A stretch of DNA of 64,000 bases. Origin: VAZQ01 sp036557665. GTDB taxonomy: Bacteria > Pseudomonadota > Alphaproteobacteria > Rhizobiales > Xanthobacteraceae. The position numbers and the translations under genes are program-made. The stretch covers positions 215,114 to 279,113 of the forward strand of contig DATBHG010000055.1 in assembly GCA_036557665.1 (NCBI GenBank), given 5' to 3'. Below the pieces are notes generated by a model that searched no databases, was not told where the DNA came from, and was given only the letters and a program-made list of their open reading frames with translations. Below, in pieces: positions 35,783 to 44,458 of the stretch (positions within the stretch are counted from its first letter, which is position 1; the number at the start of each line of letters is the position of its first letter).

Positions 35783-36548
35783 CGCGCCGCATCTGCTCGA
35801 AGTGGATGGCCTGTCGGTGCTCTTCGGCGGAATGCGAGCGCTTGACGGCGTGTCGTTCATCGCACACGCCGGCCAGGTACGCGCCCTGATCGGACCAAAT
35901 GGCGCGGGCAAGACCACCGTGTTCAATGCCGTGACTGGATACGTTCAGCCGAGCTCGGGGGTGATCCGCTTCCGCGGCCAGGAGATTCAGGGCATGCCGC
36001 CCCACACCGTATCCGCATTGGGAGTCCGCCGGACGTTCCAGAACGGCGGATTGTTCGGGGAGATGACGGTGCTCGAGAACGTCCTTGCCGGATTGCACGC
36101 GACACTCGAGGGCAGTTTTCTCGGCCTCCTGTTCGGGACCAAGGCGGCAAGAAAAACCGAACGCGAGGCGGTGTCGCGCGCACGCAAGCTCCTTGCCAAC
36201 ATGGGTATTGCCGAGCTGCAGCATAAACTGGCCAAAGATCTTCCCAGCGGCCAGCAACGGCTGGTCGAAATTGCCCGCGCACTGGCGACGGACGCACCGT
36301 TGCTGCTGCTCGACGAGCCGGCGGTCGGGCTTGCCCCGCCCACTCGCGAGCACCTGATGCAGGTGATCCGCAGGCTAGCCGGCGAAAACGGCATCGGCAT
36401 CCTGTTGATCGAGCACTCGATCGACATGGTCATGAGCGGGGCCGACGTGATCGTCGTCCTCAATTACGGCCAGCGGATCGCCGAAGGCACCCCATCCGAG
36501 ATACGCGCCAACCGGGAGGTCCTAGATGCCTATCTCGGCCACGGCTGA
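35775..36548 (+). CDS. livG: Branched-chain amino-acid ABC transporter ATPase LivG
   Basis: A 257-residue ATPase with Walker A GPNGAGKTT, signature LPSGQQRLVEIARALA, Walker B LLLLDEPAVG and LLIEHSIDMVM. The start appears to be TTG 35775 inside the end of livM, reading (M)SSAPHLLEVDGLSVLFGG; an 8-bp overlap. It overlaps livF by 23 bp. Confidence 0.9.
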   Translation: MSSAPHLLEVDGLSVLFGGMRALDGVSFIAHAGQVRALIGPNGAGKTTVFNAVTGYVQPSSGVIRFRGQEIQGMPPHTVSALGVRRTFQNGGLFGEMTVLENVLAGLHATLEGSFLGLLFGTKAARKTEREAVSRARKLLANMGIAELQHKLAKDLPSGQQRLVEIARALATDAPLLLLDEPAVGLAPPTREHLMQVIRRLAGENGIGILLIEHSIDMVMSGADVIVVLNYGQRIAEGTPSEIRANREVLDAYLGHG

Positions 36549-37257
36549 ACATGCTTTGGCAGTGCGCGATCTCGAGGTCGCATACGGCAAGAGTCGGATA
36601 TTGCGCGGAGTGAGCTTCGAGGTGCTGAGCGGCGAGGTGGTGGCGATTCTCGGGGCAAATGGAGTAGGCAAGACGACGCTGCTCAATTCGATCAGCGGCT
36701 TCGCCAGACCGGCGCGAGGCCGGATTCTGCTCCATGGCGAGGACATTACACGGCTGCAGCCACATGAAATTCATGCTCGAGGTATCATCCAGGTTTCCCA
36801 GACACGTGATCTGTTTCCCGACCTCACGGTCGAGGACAACCTGCGGCTCGGTGGCGTACGCCACAACGGCAAAGCTGGCGTCGACTCTCGGCTCGAGGCC
36901 GTATTTCGATCGTTCCCGCGGCTCCTGGAGCGGCGAAACCAGCCCACGCGGACGCTGTCCGGCGGCGAGCAACAGATGGTGGCGATCGGCCGCGCAGTCA
37001 TGGGCCGACCCCGCATCTTGCTGCTGGATGAGCCATCCGGGGGATTAGCTCCGCAATTCATCGACGAAATTGCCGCGATCGTCGCATCGCTCAAGGCCGG
37101 CCTGAGCACAATGTTGCTGATCGAGCAGAATATCGCGCTCGCGTTCAGGGTTGCCGCCCGATTCCTCATTCTGCGTGATGGCCGAATCACAGGCGGAGGC
37201 CCGATGAGCGCCATCAGCAGTCGCTATGACGACGTCATACGCAGCATTTATCTGTGA
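36526..37257 (+). CDS. livF: Branched-chain amino-acid ABC transporter ATPase LivF
   Basis: A 243-residue ATPase with Walker A GANGVGKTT, signature LSGGEQQM, Walker B ILLLDEPSGG and LLIEQNIALAF. It starts inside livG. It is the last transporter gene, 24 bp before an IclR gene that is probably in the same transcript. Confidence 0.9.
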   Translation: MPISATAEHALAVRDLEVAYGKSRILRGVSFEVLSGEVVAILGANGVGKTTLLNSISGFARPARGRILLHGEDITRLQPHEIHARGIIQVSQTRDLFPDLTVEDNLRLGGVRHNGKAGVDSRLEAVFRSFPRLLERRNQPTRTLSGGEQQMVAIGRAVMGRPRILLLDEPSGGLAPQFIDEIAAIVASLKAGLSTMLLIEQNIALAFRVAARFLILRDGRITGGGPMSAISSRYDDVIRSIYL

Positions 37258-37281
37258 TATTGTGGTTGGGGGTATTCGCAC

Positions 37282-38157
37282 GTGGCCGAGACTTCCAAGA
37301 CGGTGGCGAACGCACTGCAAATCCTGAGCTGCTTCAGCCGCGAGCAGTCTGTCCTCACCGCTTCGGAGCTTTCACGGCGTCTGCGACTGCCACGCACGAA
37401 CGTGATCCGACTGTTGGCGACCCTCGAGACATTCCGCCTGATCGAAAGAGACCGCGACGGAACCGGCCTTCGCGTCGGCATTCGCGCGTTCGAGATCGGC
37501 ACGCTGTTCCTTGCCGCTAATCCGCTCTCCTCGCTGTTGATGGACGCGCTCGACCGGCTCGTCGAACGAACGCAGTGCACCGCGTATTTGGCGGTGCTCG
37601 ATCGCGACGACGTAGTGATACTGACCTACCGGGAAGGAACGCTGCCGGTTCGATTCATCTGGCAGCCCGGCGATCGGCTGCCTTGCGCCACGACGTCTCT
37701 TGGCAAAGCCATTCTCATGCACATGTCGGAGGCCGAAATCGATGGACATGTCGGGAAAGGGAAATTGCGCGGCCTCACCCCAAGGTCGCTCCGCACGCGG
37801 CAGGAGCTGGACAAGGACTTGGCGTCGGCAAGACAGCGGAGCTGGGGACTGGCTCGGGAGGAAAGTCATGCTGGACTGACTGCGGTCGGAAGCGCGATTC
37901 TGAACGCAACCAATCGCCCGATCGCCGCGATCAGCATCTCGTTTCTCGACTATCCGCCCGATGCCGAGCGCCTCGCCGGGTTTGCCACTATCGTGCAAGA
38001 GGCAGCGCGGGACGTGTCGGAGAAAATCCGCGAATACAGCAATTACGGCTCGAATGTTGCTCGCAAGGCTATGAGCTACCGGCCGCGGGCCGGCAGGCTC
38101 GCTTCGCGACGACATGGAGGACCAAGCGCTCTGCCGCCGAAATTGAGAAAAGCTTGA
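37282..38157 (+). CDS. IclR-family transcriptional regulator
   Basis: A 291-residue regulator. GTG 37282 gives (M)AETSKTVANALQILSCFS. The winged helix has SELSRRLRLPRTNVIRLLAT, and the effector domain has GLRVGIRAFEIGTLF, YLAVLDRDDVVILTYREG, LPCATTSLGKAIL and EESHAGLTAVGSAIL. A roughly 30-residue Arg-rich C-terminal tail is unusual. It is clearly paralogous to the IclR gene at 39785-40543 on the far side of the P450 gene. Position at the end of livKHMGF suggests control of that operon. Confidence 0.88.
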   Translation: MAETSKTVANALQILSCFSREQSVLTASELSRRLRLPRTNVIRLLATLETFRLIERDRDGTGLRVGIRAFEIGTLFLAANPLSSLLMDALDRLVERTQCTAYLAVLDRDDVVILTYREGTLPVRFIWQPGDRLPCATTSLGKAILMHMSEAEIDGHVGKGKLRGLTPRSLRTRQELDKDLASARQRSWGLAREESHAGLTAVGSAILNATNRPIAAISISFLDYPPDAERLAGFATIVQEAARDVSEKIREYSNYGSNVARKAMSYRPRAGRLASRRHGGPSALPPKLRKA

Positions 38158-38236
38158 ATTTCAAACGAGTCTCTCCGGGCCCTCGCCAGGCGCCACGTCG
38201 CGGCCTGGGCAAGAGCAGGTGCAGCTCAAAGGGACA

Positions 38237-39451
38237 CTACTGCTGCAAAATAGCGTGAATTGGCGACACCGAATGGTACATCTCGCCGTGCCACTGGGGT
38301 TTGGCACCTTCTGGATCAAGGCTGAACATGGAAGTCTCGGCGAGAATCGCCTTGACAGCTTCCGCGGCCTCGACACGACCGACGTATCGACCCACACAAT
38401 AACCCGGCCCAAATCCGAATGCGAAATGGATGCTTTCCTGCTCTCGTTCAGCGTCGAAAGCATACGGACATTTCCAGCGCTCCTCGTCACGGTTTGCCAG
38501 AGGCGTGATCAAGTATATCGAATCGCCAGGATGCATTCTCTGTCCACCGATCTCGGCATCCTGCTTGACAACGCGACGTATCGTCCGGAAAGGCGTCAAG
38601 AATCTCAGGCCCTCCTCGACGAAGCTTGCCACGAGTGAAGGGTCGCGACGCAGCTTCGCTTGCAGCTCGATATCGCGACATAATGTGTACAGAAGCCCCC
38701 GCAAGAACGGCTTCGTTTCATTGTCCAGACTGCTCCAACAAGTGCTCAAAACATCATGCTCGTTCCAGTCAGGGAATACGCCGGGACCCTTCCGCCAGAG
38801 CGCGCTGATCAGATCCTCGCGCGGGCGCTCGCGGCGATCCCTGATGATGGGCAGCAGGATAGATGCCATGGTCTTCAGCGCAGCTTGTCCGTCCTGAGCA
38901 ATCTTTGACTCCAGGGAAATCCCCTTTTGTGCATGCAACGCCTCTTTCCACTTCGCGCGGATTTGCATCTGGAGCAGCAGGCTCTCCATCGTAGACGCGT
39001 CCGCTATGTCATAACCTACAAAATCGCACCCGGTCAGAAACACGACAGTGTCGGCGTAATCCGCAGCAAGCTCAGCCCGCCCCTGTTTCACAAGTCGCGA
39101 AATTACGCCGCGGCAGAGCTCGCGCGCCCTTTCCCGAATATCCTCCGCAAAGGTCTCACTGGTGAGCCGCATGTGCAACGAGTGCATGCGTCGGTGGTCG
39201 CGACCTTCGAGAGTCAGCAGATGCCTCCCCCAAAATTCAGAGCTACCTTCCCGCTGTGGAATGTCGCGCCAAAAGGTGTCCGCGTCCTCAAGTATCCTCG
39301 CTGTCTCTGCATATCCAGTTACGATCCAAGCGTCGCGTTCGGCGCTCCAGTAAACGCTACGGTCACCCGTCCATTCGACAAATGTTGCCCCGACCTCCGC
39401 CTCTATAGGACTATGTGCCGTATGGGTGTCAGCCGTATCGCGAGTTGCCAT
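38237..39451 (-). CDS. Cytochrome P450, atypical I-helix
   Basis: A 404-residue soluble bacterial P450. The heme-Cys loop is FGFGPGYCVGRYVGR, the ExxR motif is EEGLR, and the helix C region is EGRDHRRMHSL. The I-helix reads STCWSSLDNETKPFL, not the usual A/G-G-x-D/E-T-T, so oxygen activation may differ. It stands alone on the minus strand between two paralogous IclR genes, with a 13-bp palindrome 43 bp upstream. Ferredoxin and reductase partners are not nearby. Substrate unknown; the setting suggests catabolic N- or O-demethylation feeding the neighbouring sarcosine pathway, which is inference. Confidence 0.85.
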   Translation of the reverse strand: MATRDTADTHTAHSPIEAEVGATFVEWTGDRSVYWSAERDAWIVTGYAETARILEDADTFWRDIPQREGSSEFWGRHLLTLEGRDHRRMHSLHMRLTSETFAEDIRERARELCRGVISRLVKQGRAELAADYADTVVFLTGCDFVGYDIADASTMESLLLQMQIRAKWKEALHAQKGISLESKIAQDGQAALKTMASILLPIIRDRRERPREDLISALWRKGPGVFPDWNEHDVLSTCWSSLDNETKPFLRGLLYTLCRDIELQAKLRRDPSLVASFVEEGLRFLTPFRTIRRVVKQDAEIGGQRMHPGDSIYLITPLANRDEERWKCPYAFDAEREQESIHFAFGFGPGYCVGRYVGRVEAAEAVKAILAETSMFSLDPEGAKPQWHGEMYHSVSPIHAILQQ

Positions 39452-39493
39452 GTCAAAATACCTCTCGTCGTCGCCTTACCGCAGATTCTGCAT

Positions 39494-39506
39494 TCCGATA
39501 ATCGGA
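39494..39506. promoter_or_regulatory. 13-bp palindrome before the P450 gene
   Basis: TCCGAT-A-ATCGGA is a perfect palindrome 43 bp upstream of the P450 start. It has the same TCC-N7-GGA spacing and 10 of 13 bases in common with the core of the repeat at 32636-32662. Confidence 0.5.
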
Positions 39507-39784
39507 CACCCTATCCATTAACTCAATTTAGCGGCGACTTGGATTTAGTGTCAACAGTGGATGCACCTTGCAATGGCCGGCGACCGACAAGCTTTTTAGA
39601 GCGACAGGGGAGCATCATGACTTACCGGCGCCTCGACGGATCTTCTTGCCTTGCTTCGTGTCTCCCGATGGATTCGTGCACTCCGTCAATGACGTGTGCG
39701 GAAGATCCCGGTGCGCCCCTTGTTTGACTTTCGCAGCCCGTGGAAGTTATTGAGATCAGCCGTACGGAAAATTTGCGAGCTGTC

Positions 39785-40543
39785 GTGGCCGAAACGTCGA
39801 AGACAGTTACGAACGCCCTCGCGGTGATGGAATGCTTCCACCGCGAGTCGACCGCGCTTTCCTCGTCCGAGATCGCCAGGAGGATCGGCATTCCTCGAAC
39901 CAACGTGCTCCGCCTCCTTGCAACCTTGCAAGGTCGGGGTTGGTTGGAACGGACCGAGGATGGAACGAGCTATCGTGTCGGGTTGCGTGCATTCGAGATC
40001 GGCGCCAACTACCTGACCGCAAAGTCCGGGACGGCAGCGCTTCGGATCGTGCTTAACGAGCTCGTATCGACCACCGAGTGCACTGCCTACGCCGGCGTGC
40101 TCGACCGAGACGATGTCGTCATCACACACTGCATCGAGGGAACGTTGCCCATACGGTTCGTGTGGAAGATCGGTGACCGACTTCCATGCACCACGACTGC
40201 CATAGGGAAGGCAATCTTGAGTCACTTGCCCGATTCGGACGTAGAGAAGCATCTGAGGCCGGGTCCTCTGCGCACGCTGACTCACAAGTCGGTCAAGTCA
40301 CGGAGGACCTTGCAACGGGAGTTGGAGCAGGCGCGCAAGGTTGGTTGGGCGATAGTCAGGGAGGAGAGCCACGCAGGACTGACTGCGGTCGGCGCTGCAG
40401 TCTTCGCGGGCGGAAAGCCGGTGTCGGCAGTCAGCGTTTGCTGGTTCGATCATCCGCCAGACCGGAAAAGGCTGGAGAGATATTCTCAATGCGTCATGCA
40501 AGCCGCTGATCGGATTTCACGCGAAATGAGTGCGCGAAGCTGA
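39785..40543 (+). CDS. IclR-family transcriptional regulator, paralog of 37282-38157
   Basis: A 252-residue regulator. GTG 39785 gives (M)AETSKTVTNALAVMECFH, aligning exactly with the start of its paralog; a start at 39740 would add 15 residues. Landmarks are EIARRIGIPRTNVLRLLATL, GLRAFEIGANYL, YAGVLDRDDVVITHCIEG, LPCTTTAIGKAIL and EESHAGLTAVGAAVF. It is transcribed away from the P450 gene, so it is a likely controller of it. Confidence 0.88.
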   Translation: MAETSKTVTNALAVMECFHRESTALSSSEIARRIGIPRTNVLRLLATLQGRGWLERTEDGTSYRVGLRAFEIGANYLTAKSGTAALRIVLNELVSTTECTAYAGVLDRDDVVITHCIEGTLPIRFVWKIGDRLPCTTTAIGKAILSHLPDSDVEKHLRPGPLRTLTHKSVKSRRTLQRELEQARKVGWAIVREESHAGLTAVGAAVFAGGKPVSAVSVCWFDHPPDRKRLERYSQCVMQAADRISREMSARS

Positions 40544-40551
40544 TTCCACGA

Positions 40552-40728
40552 TCATCCGCGCAATCTCTCCAGCTCGCGCGCCTCGCGCCGGCGCCGCCGC
40601 GCTCGCTTGGCGCTCAAATCTCCATGGCTGAAGCCGGCGGCGGTCGGCCCTCCCTGATCGGCCATGTAGGCCTTGTAACCTTCCGCGTCTCTCACATCGA
40701 GATGCGGAACCCAATATCCCTTGGCCAT
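40552..40728 (-). pseudogene. DUF1330 fragment with repeat-derived tail
   Basis: The 58-residue frame begins MAKGYWVPHLDVRDAEGYKAYM, the N terminus of DUF1330 proteins, which are normally about 95 residues. After about 25 residues it leaves the family and continues into HGDLSAKRARRRRREARELE. That tail lies in DNA matching the left half of repeat R1, whose reverse strand gives the similar YGDLDGKRAASMAARGERR. So repeat R1 appears to have truncated the gene and supplied a new in-frame C terminus. Confidence 0.65.
40561..40631. repeat. Dispersed repeat R1, left-half copy
   Basis: About 70 bp from CAATCTCTCC to CAAATCTCCATGGCTGA match the left part of the R1 copies at 4863 and 63540, in the same orientation. 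The right half with the hairpin is absent. Confidence 0.6.
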
Positions 40729-40762
40729 CCCAATCTCCCGCCCTGGACCTAGCCGGCTCCGA

Positions 40763-40906
40763 CTACTCTATCACTTCGTGGGTGGTGGCGAGCAGCGTTA
40801 CCGATACTTCAAGGCCAAGCGTCTTAGCGGTTGGCTGCTGCGCGCGCGTCGCGCGCGGCCATGCTACCGCACTGCCGAGGAGCGGGACGAGCTCGCGGCG
40901 CTTCAT
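40763..40906 (-). pseudogene. Miniature ABC_sub_bind gene (47 codons, in-frame deletion)
   Basis: The frame reads MKRRELVPLLGSAVAW, then PRATRAQQPTAKTLGLEV and SVTLLATTHEVIE, then a stop. The first 25 residues are the twin-arginine-like leader of ABC_sub_bind proteins and the last 21 are their C-terminal tail. About 280 residues between are missing, yet frame, start and stop are kept. It could be expressed as a tiny secreted peptide but cannot bind ligand as the parent does. Confidence 0.75.
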
Positions 40907-41154
40907 GGGAATTCCCTCGGCTTGAACCGCGAAACATGAGCGGGGGACTAGCTTGGCGTCGTTTCTCCACGGGACAGAGTTACAAAAATTTAATGCTGGC
41001 CGTAATCACAGGGGCTCGAACTTGAGACGTGGTCGTTCGTTACGCGCCTGCGAACGTCTATCGCCAAATAGGCCGATATTTCCATCCGCGACGAGCTCCA
41101 CACGTATCCAACCAGGCATCAGGTCATACAGTCTCTGCAAGAGGAAGAACGCAG

Positions 41155-41889
41155 ATGATACGTCATTCTTTCGGTTCCACATGTGCGTCTATTGTCTGGG
41201 CAACCGCAAACCGGCTCCTATTTGCTTTCTGGGTTGTTGCCCCTGTCCTCTATGTCACGGGATTGTTGCTGTCGCCATCAGGCGCGGCGGCGGATGTGAA
41301 ATATGTCGTCAAGCCGGTTACTCAGATGAAGGTCAATCAACTTCCGAAAGGGCCGCTGTACTGGCGAATCGAGAATTTTCCGACGCTGGAGCGCGCGAAG
41401 GCCGCGGCCGGTGAGTACCGGTGGAACCCCGATACGGTGAGCTACGAAGGATTGCCCTCCCTGACCGCCGAGGTCGCCGGCAAGGTCTGGCTTTTCACGC
41501 TCGGGCCGCAAGGCGGCGAGACACCCGGCGGAACGAAGGTGGCTGAGATCGGCCCCGTGCCGTCGCTACCCGCGTCCGAGTACCTGCTGCGAGTCAACGA
41601 GGGCAGCGGACCGCCCGAAGCCAAGACGCCGGTCCATTCGCATCCCGGCTCGGAGGCCTTCTACGTCATTGCCGGAAAATTGGGCCAGCGGACGCCATCC
41701 GGCGTCGGCTATGTCGAGGCTGGGCATACGATGAACGGTCATACGGGCGGGATACCGATGCAAGTCTTTAATGGAGGCACGACCGAGCTGCACGCCCTCA
41801 TCATGTTCGTGGTGGACGCCACCAAACCGTTCTCGGTGCCGGCCGAGCTGCCAGCTTCCAAAACATCGCAATCGCACACCGGTGGCTGA
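41155..41889 (+). CDS. Exported cupin-domain protein
   Basis: A 244-residue protein. A hydrophobic segment at about residues 22-46 (LLFAFWVVAPVLYVTGLLL) ends in AAAD and is a signal or anchor. The C-terminal half is a cupin with HSHPGSEAFYVIAGKLGQR followed by VEAGHTMNGH, offering metal-ligand His and Glu. ATG 41155 follows a GAAGAACGCAG run. The family is commonly periplasmic and of unknown substrate. It is convergent with the large membrane enzyme gene. Confidence 0.75.
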   Translation: MIRHSFGSTCASIVWATANRLLFAFWVVAPVLYVTGLLLSPSGAAADVKYVVKPVTQMKVNQLPKGPLYWRIENFPTLERAKAAAGEYRWNPDTVSYEGLPSLTAEVAGKVWLFTLGPQGGETPGGTKVAEIGPVPSLPASEYLLRVNEGSGPPEAKTPVHSHPGSEAFYVIAGKLGQRTPSGVGYVEAGHTMNGHTGGIPMQVFNGGTTELHALIMFVVDATKPFSVPAELPASKTSQSHTGG

Positions 41890-41955
41890 CAGCGCATTTC
41901 CGTAATGCCCCGGAAAGGCCTCTAATCTAAACAGGTATTCATGCTCTTTCGGGGC

Positions 41956-43698
41956 TCATCTCGAAAATCCCGCCGCGCTTATCATCCGTGGCTGCAGGTA
42001 AGGGTATCCGACAAGGAACTTTCTGTCGGGCGCTGGCGAATCCATCAAGCTTGGGCCGTAGGCCTTGGCGACCCGGCGTGCATCGTATCCCATCGCCAAC
42101 AGCAACGTTGGAAACACTTCAAAATGACTAAATCGGTCCAAGCCCCCTGCCGCCCCATTTGCCAGACGTCGCTTGAAATCCGGTTCCGAGGTGACTGCAA
42201 ACAGAGGCACATAAGCCTCCCCTGGGTGGACGTAATGGCCCTGGCTGCAATGAGTTTGTTTGTAGCCGCCTTGAAGAAGGCTCTGCCCGTGATCGGATGT
42301 GTAGACAATCAAGGTCCTCGATAGATCGACGGCAGGCAGCAACTTCCTGAAAAAATCATCGACAGACCAGATGATCGCATTCCGATAGTGAGCGACCATG
42401 ACTGCGCGATCGGAAAATTCATCCCCGGCACGCGTCGGAAATACGTGAAAGTCGGGAGGATATTTGGTGGCATATGGTGTGTGCACACCGAACTTGTCGA
42501 GATAAATGAATGCCGGCCCCTCGTCCTTGAGAGCTTCGACGAGCTTATCCACCGCCTGGTGATCGCGGAGATAGGTGCGACTGTCCAAGATGTTGATCTT
42601 GGAGTCGATCAGCCCTTTCTCGATTTGCGAAAAGCCACTATGGTACTCCAGAGGGCCTGCGAACGCGTCGATGTAGACGGTTTTATATCCTGCGTCATGG
42701 GCAAATTGCCAAATAGTCGGCCTCCTGACTCCTTCGTCCCATTTGTTCGGCAAATCGGATTGCCTCATTCCAAAACGAAACATCATCCGTGCATTGGATG
42801 AGCAGTTTGCGCCGGCTATCGCAACACCGAAATTGACAAGATTGTCAGCGGTTTTGAGAAAGGGTGTCGTCTTGATGGTTGGATCATTCAACGAGATATA
42901 ATCACCGCGGACACTTTCGTCCATGATGACGACGATCTTGTTGAACAGCGGAGAAACGTTTCCCCCGATTTTGAAGTCGCGGTTGATCGCCACATTGCGG
43001 GCCAGATCGTACACCGGATCGATCAAATTGTATGGAGCTGCTGCGCTGAGAATTGCAGCATTGGCGAAAAGGCCAAAAGGGATCGGGAAGACTTGCGTGG
43101 CTCCCTTTGAATATACGATGGCACCGGCCACCATCACTACCGCCATCATCGGTACGACGCCGAATATTCCCGAAACGCTGAACCGCCGCGCCGGGGGGGC
43201 GCACAACACTGTGCCCAAGATCGCCATGGCTGCGCAGTTTCGAGCAATCTCCGTGGCATAGCCTCCGACGACTTCCGGGCCTGATGCCCGCTCCTGCCAC
43301 AACGTCATCAACAAAGTCTGATTGGAGAACGTACCGTTGATGTCGAGGATGAATAGCTCGAACCCCAATCCGATCAGCATGACGATCATCAACGGAACGC
43401 GAACGGCTGCGGGAAGAATGAAGGCGACCACGAACAAACCAGCAAAAGCAGAAAGACAGACGAGGATATAACAAGCTCCCTCCAGGGTATTTGTGGAGAG
43501 GTATCCAATTGCAAGCGGGAAAACCCAGTAGTCCTGGATCGGCGCATCCGTGTTGTACCACCACCATCCCCACAAGGGAGTAAAAAGCAGTGCGAGGCAG
43601 ATGATCTTCGCTGCGGTGATAATGTGATCGCTCGAGCTCTGGGTGACACGCCTGTAATTGCTCACTGGGAGCTCGATCGATTGAGGGCGCGTACTCAT
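41956..43698 (-). CDS. Membrane sulfatase-fold enzyme, phosphoethanolamine-transferase-like
   Basis: A 580-residue protein with about five membrane segments in the first 240 residues and a periplasmic alkaline-phosphatase/sulfatase-fold domain after that. Metal-site motifs are VVIMDESVRGDYISL, then GANCSSNARM (nucleophile region), DKFGVHTPYATKYP and YTSDHGQSL, plus HCSQGHYVHPGE. The arrangement resembles EptA/OpgE-type transferases that add phosphoethanolamine to lipid A or glucans. Lower GC than neighbours suggests acquisition. Its start overlaps the end of an ABC_sub_bind pseudogene on the same strand. Confidence 0.78.
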   Translation of the reverse strand: MSTRPQSIELPVSNYRRVTQSSSDHIITAAKIICLALLFTPLWGWWWYNTDAPIQDYWVFPLAIGYLSTNTLEGACYILVCLSAFAGLFVVAFILPAAVRVPLMIVMLIGLGFELFILDINGTFSNQTLLMTLWQERASGPEVVGGYATEIARNCAAMAILGTVLCAPPARRFSVSGIFGVVPMMAVVMVAGAIVYSKGATQVFPIPFGLFANAAILSAAAPYNLIDPVYDLARNVAINRDFKIGGNVSPLFNKIVVIMDESVRGDYISLNDPTIKTTPFLKTADNLVNFGVAIAGANCSSNARMMFRFGMRQSDLPNKWDEGVRRPTIWQFAHDAGYKTVYIDAFAGPLEYHSGFSQIEKGLIDSKINILDSRTYLRDHQAVDKLVEALKDEGPAFIYLDKFGVHTPYATKYPPDFHVFPTRAGDEFSDRAVMVAHYRNAIIWSVDDFFRKLLPAVDLSRTLIVYTSDHGQSLLQGGYKQTHCSQGHYVHPGEAYVPLFAVTSEPDFKRRLANGAAGGLDRFSHFEVFPTLLLAMGYDARRVAKAYGPSLMDSPAPDRKFLVGYPYLQPRMISAAGFSR

Positions 43699-44094
43699 AG
43701 ATCGATCATTTCAGCAATCGCTGGCTGGAACCTGCCGTCAGGTCCGACGAGGAGCGCAGCGACGCGATTTTGCACCATGGCAGTGAACGCGGTGTCGATG
43801 TCGCTCGCGTTAGTGGCGGTCAGGAGAATGAGTTGCACCCCGATGGCGCGTGCCGCATCCTGCAACTCCGCAGGCTGTCGCACTGATTCTGGATTGTTTG
43901 GATTTATGAGGAGGGCGACGATTGTCGCATTGGGGACCAGCCCGTGCGGCAGCTCCAACCGTTTGGGTCCGAGCTCGGGCGCCGAACCAGCTCACCCGGG
44001 TAACGTCGCTGCCCGGCCGATTGATGCTGGCGACAAGGCCGCGTTCGACCGCAGCCGCGCTGCCGAGAAGGGTGATGAATTCCCGTCGTCTCAT
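43695..44094 (-). pseudogene. ABC_sub_bind pseudogene: deletion plus frameshift
   Basis: It starts MRRREFITLLGSAAA, then jumps directly to ERGLVASINRPGSDVTRVSW (normally about residue 120). It shifts frame near 43980 to reach KRLELPHGLVPNATIVALLI and NPNNPESVRQPAELQDAA. It stops after RFQPAIAEMIDL, lacking the last 100 residues. The full upstream module lies at 44153-44258. Confidence 0.8.
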
Positions 44095-44152
44095 GCGCTC
44101 CCTCGGCCCGACGGTCACACCCTACCACATTGTTGTAGGGAATGCCGGGTTG

Positions 44153-44258
44153 TGCATTACGGCAAAATCGGCCGCCGATGTCGCAGATGGGTCATCCGCC
44201 GCCCAGCACGATTGAGCGCCCCACCCCGCCACAGTCCGCAGCACCCCGGTAAGCAGAC
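44153..44258. repeat. Upstream module of ABC_sub_bind unit
   Basis: About 105 bp, more diverged than other copies, ending CAGCACCCCGGTAAGCAGAC. It lies upstream of the ABC_sub_bind pseudogene at 43695-44094. The rest of 44095-44458 contains no gene that I can support. Confidence 0.6.
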
Positions 44259-44458
44259 CCCCGCGGCTCACGACTGACTTGAGCGCCAAGAGACTATGGT
44301 ACCCGCGATCATGGATGTTGTGCCAAGCAGTTTGAATGGAGCACTCTTATCTCTGCCATTCGGGCGAAGCGCGCAGGAGCAGGATTGATCGACGGCTGTC
44401 GTCCGCCTGGCGAGCTGACCAATGCGCCGTGGCCGTCGAGCAGGAAGAGGAGAAAACC

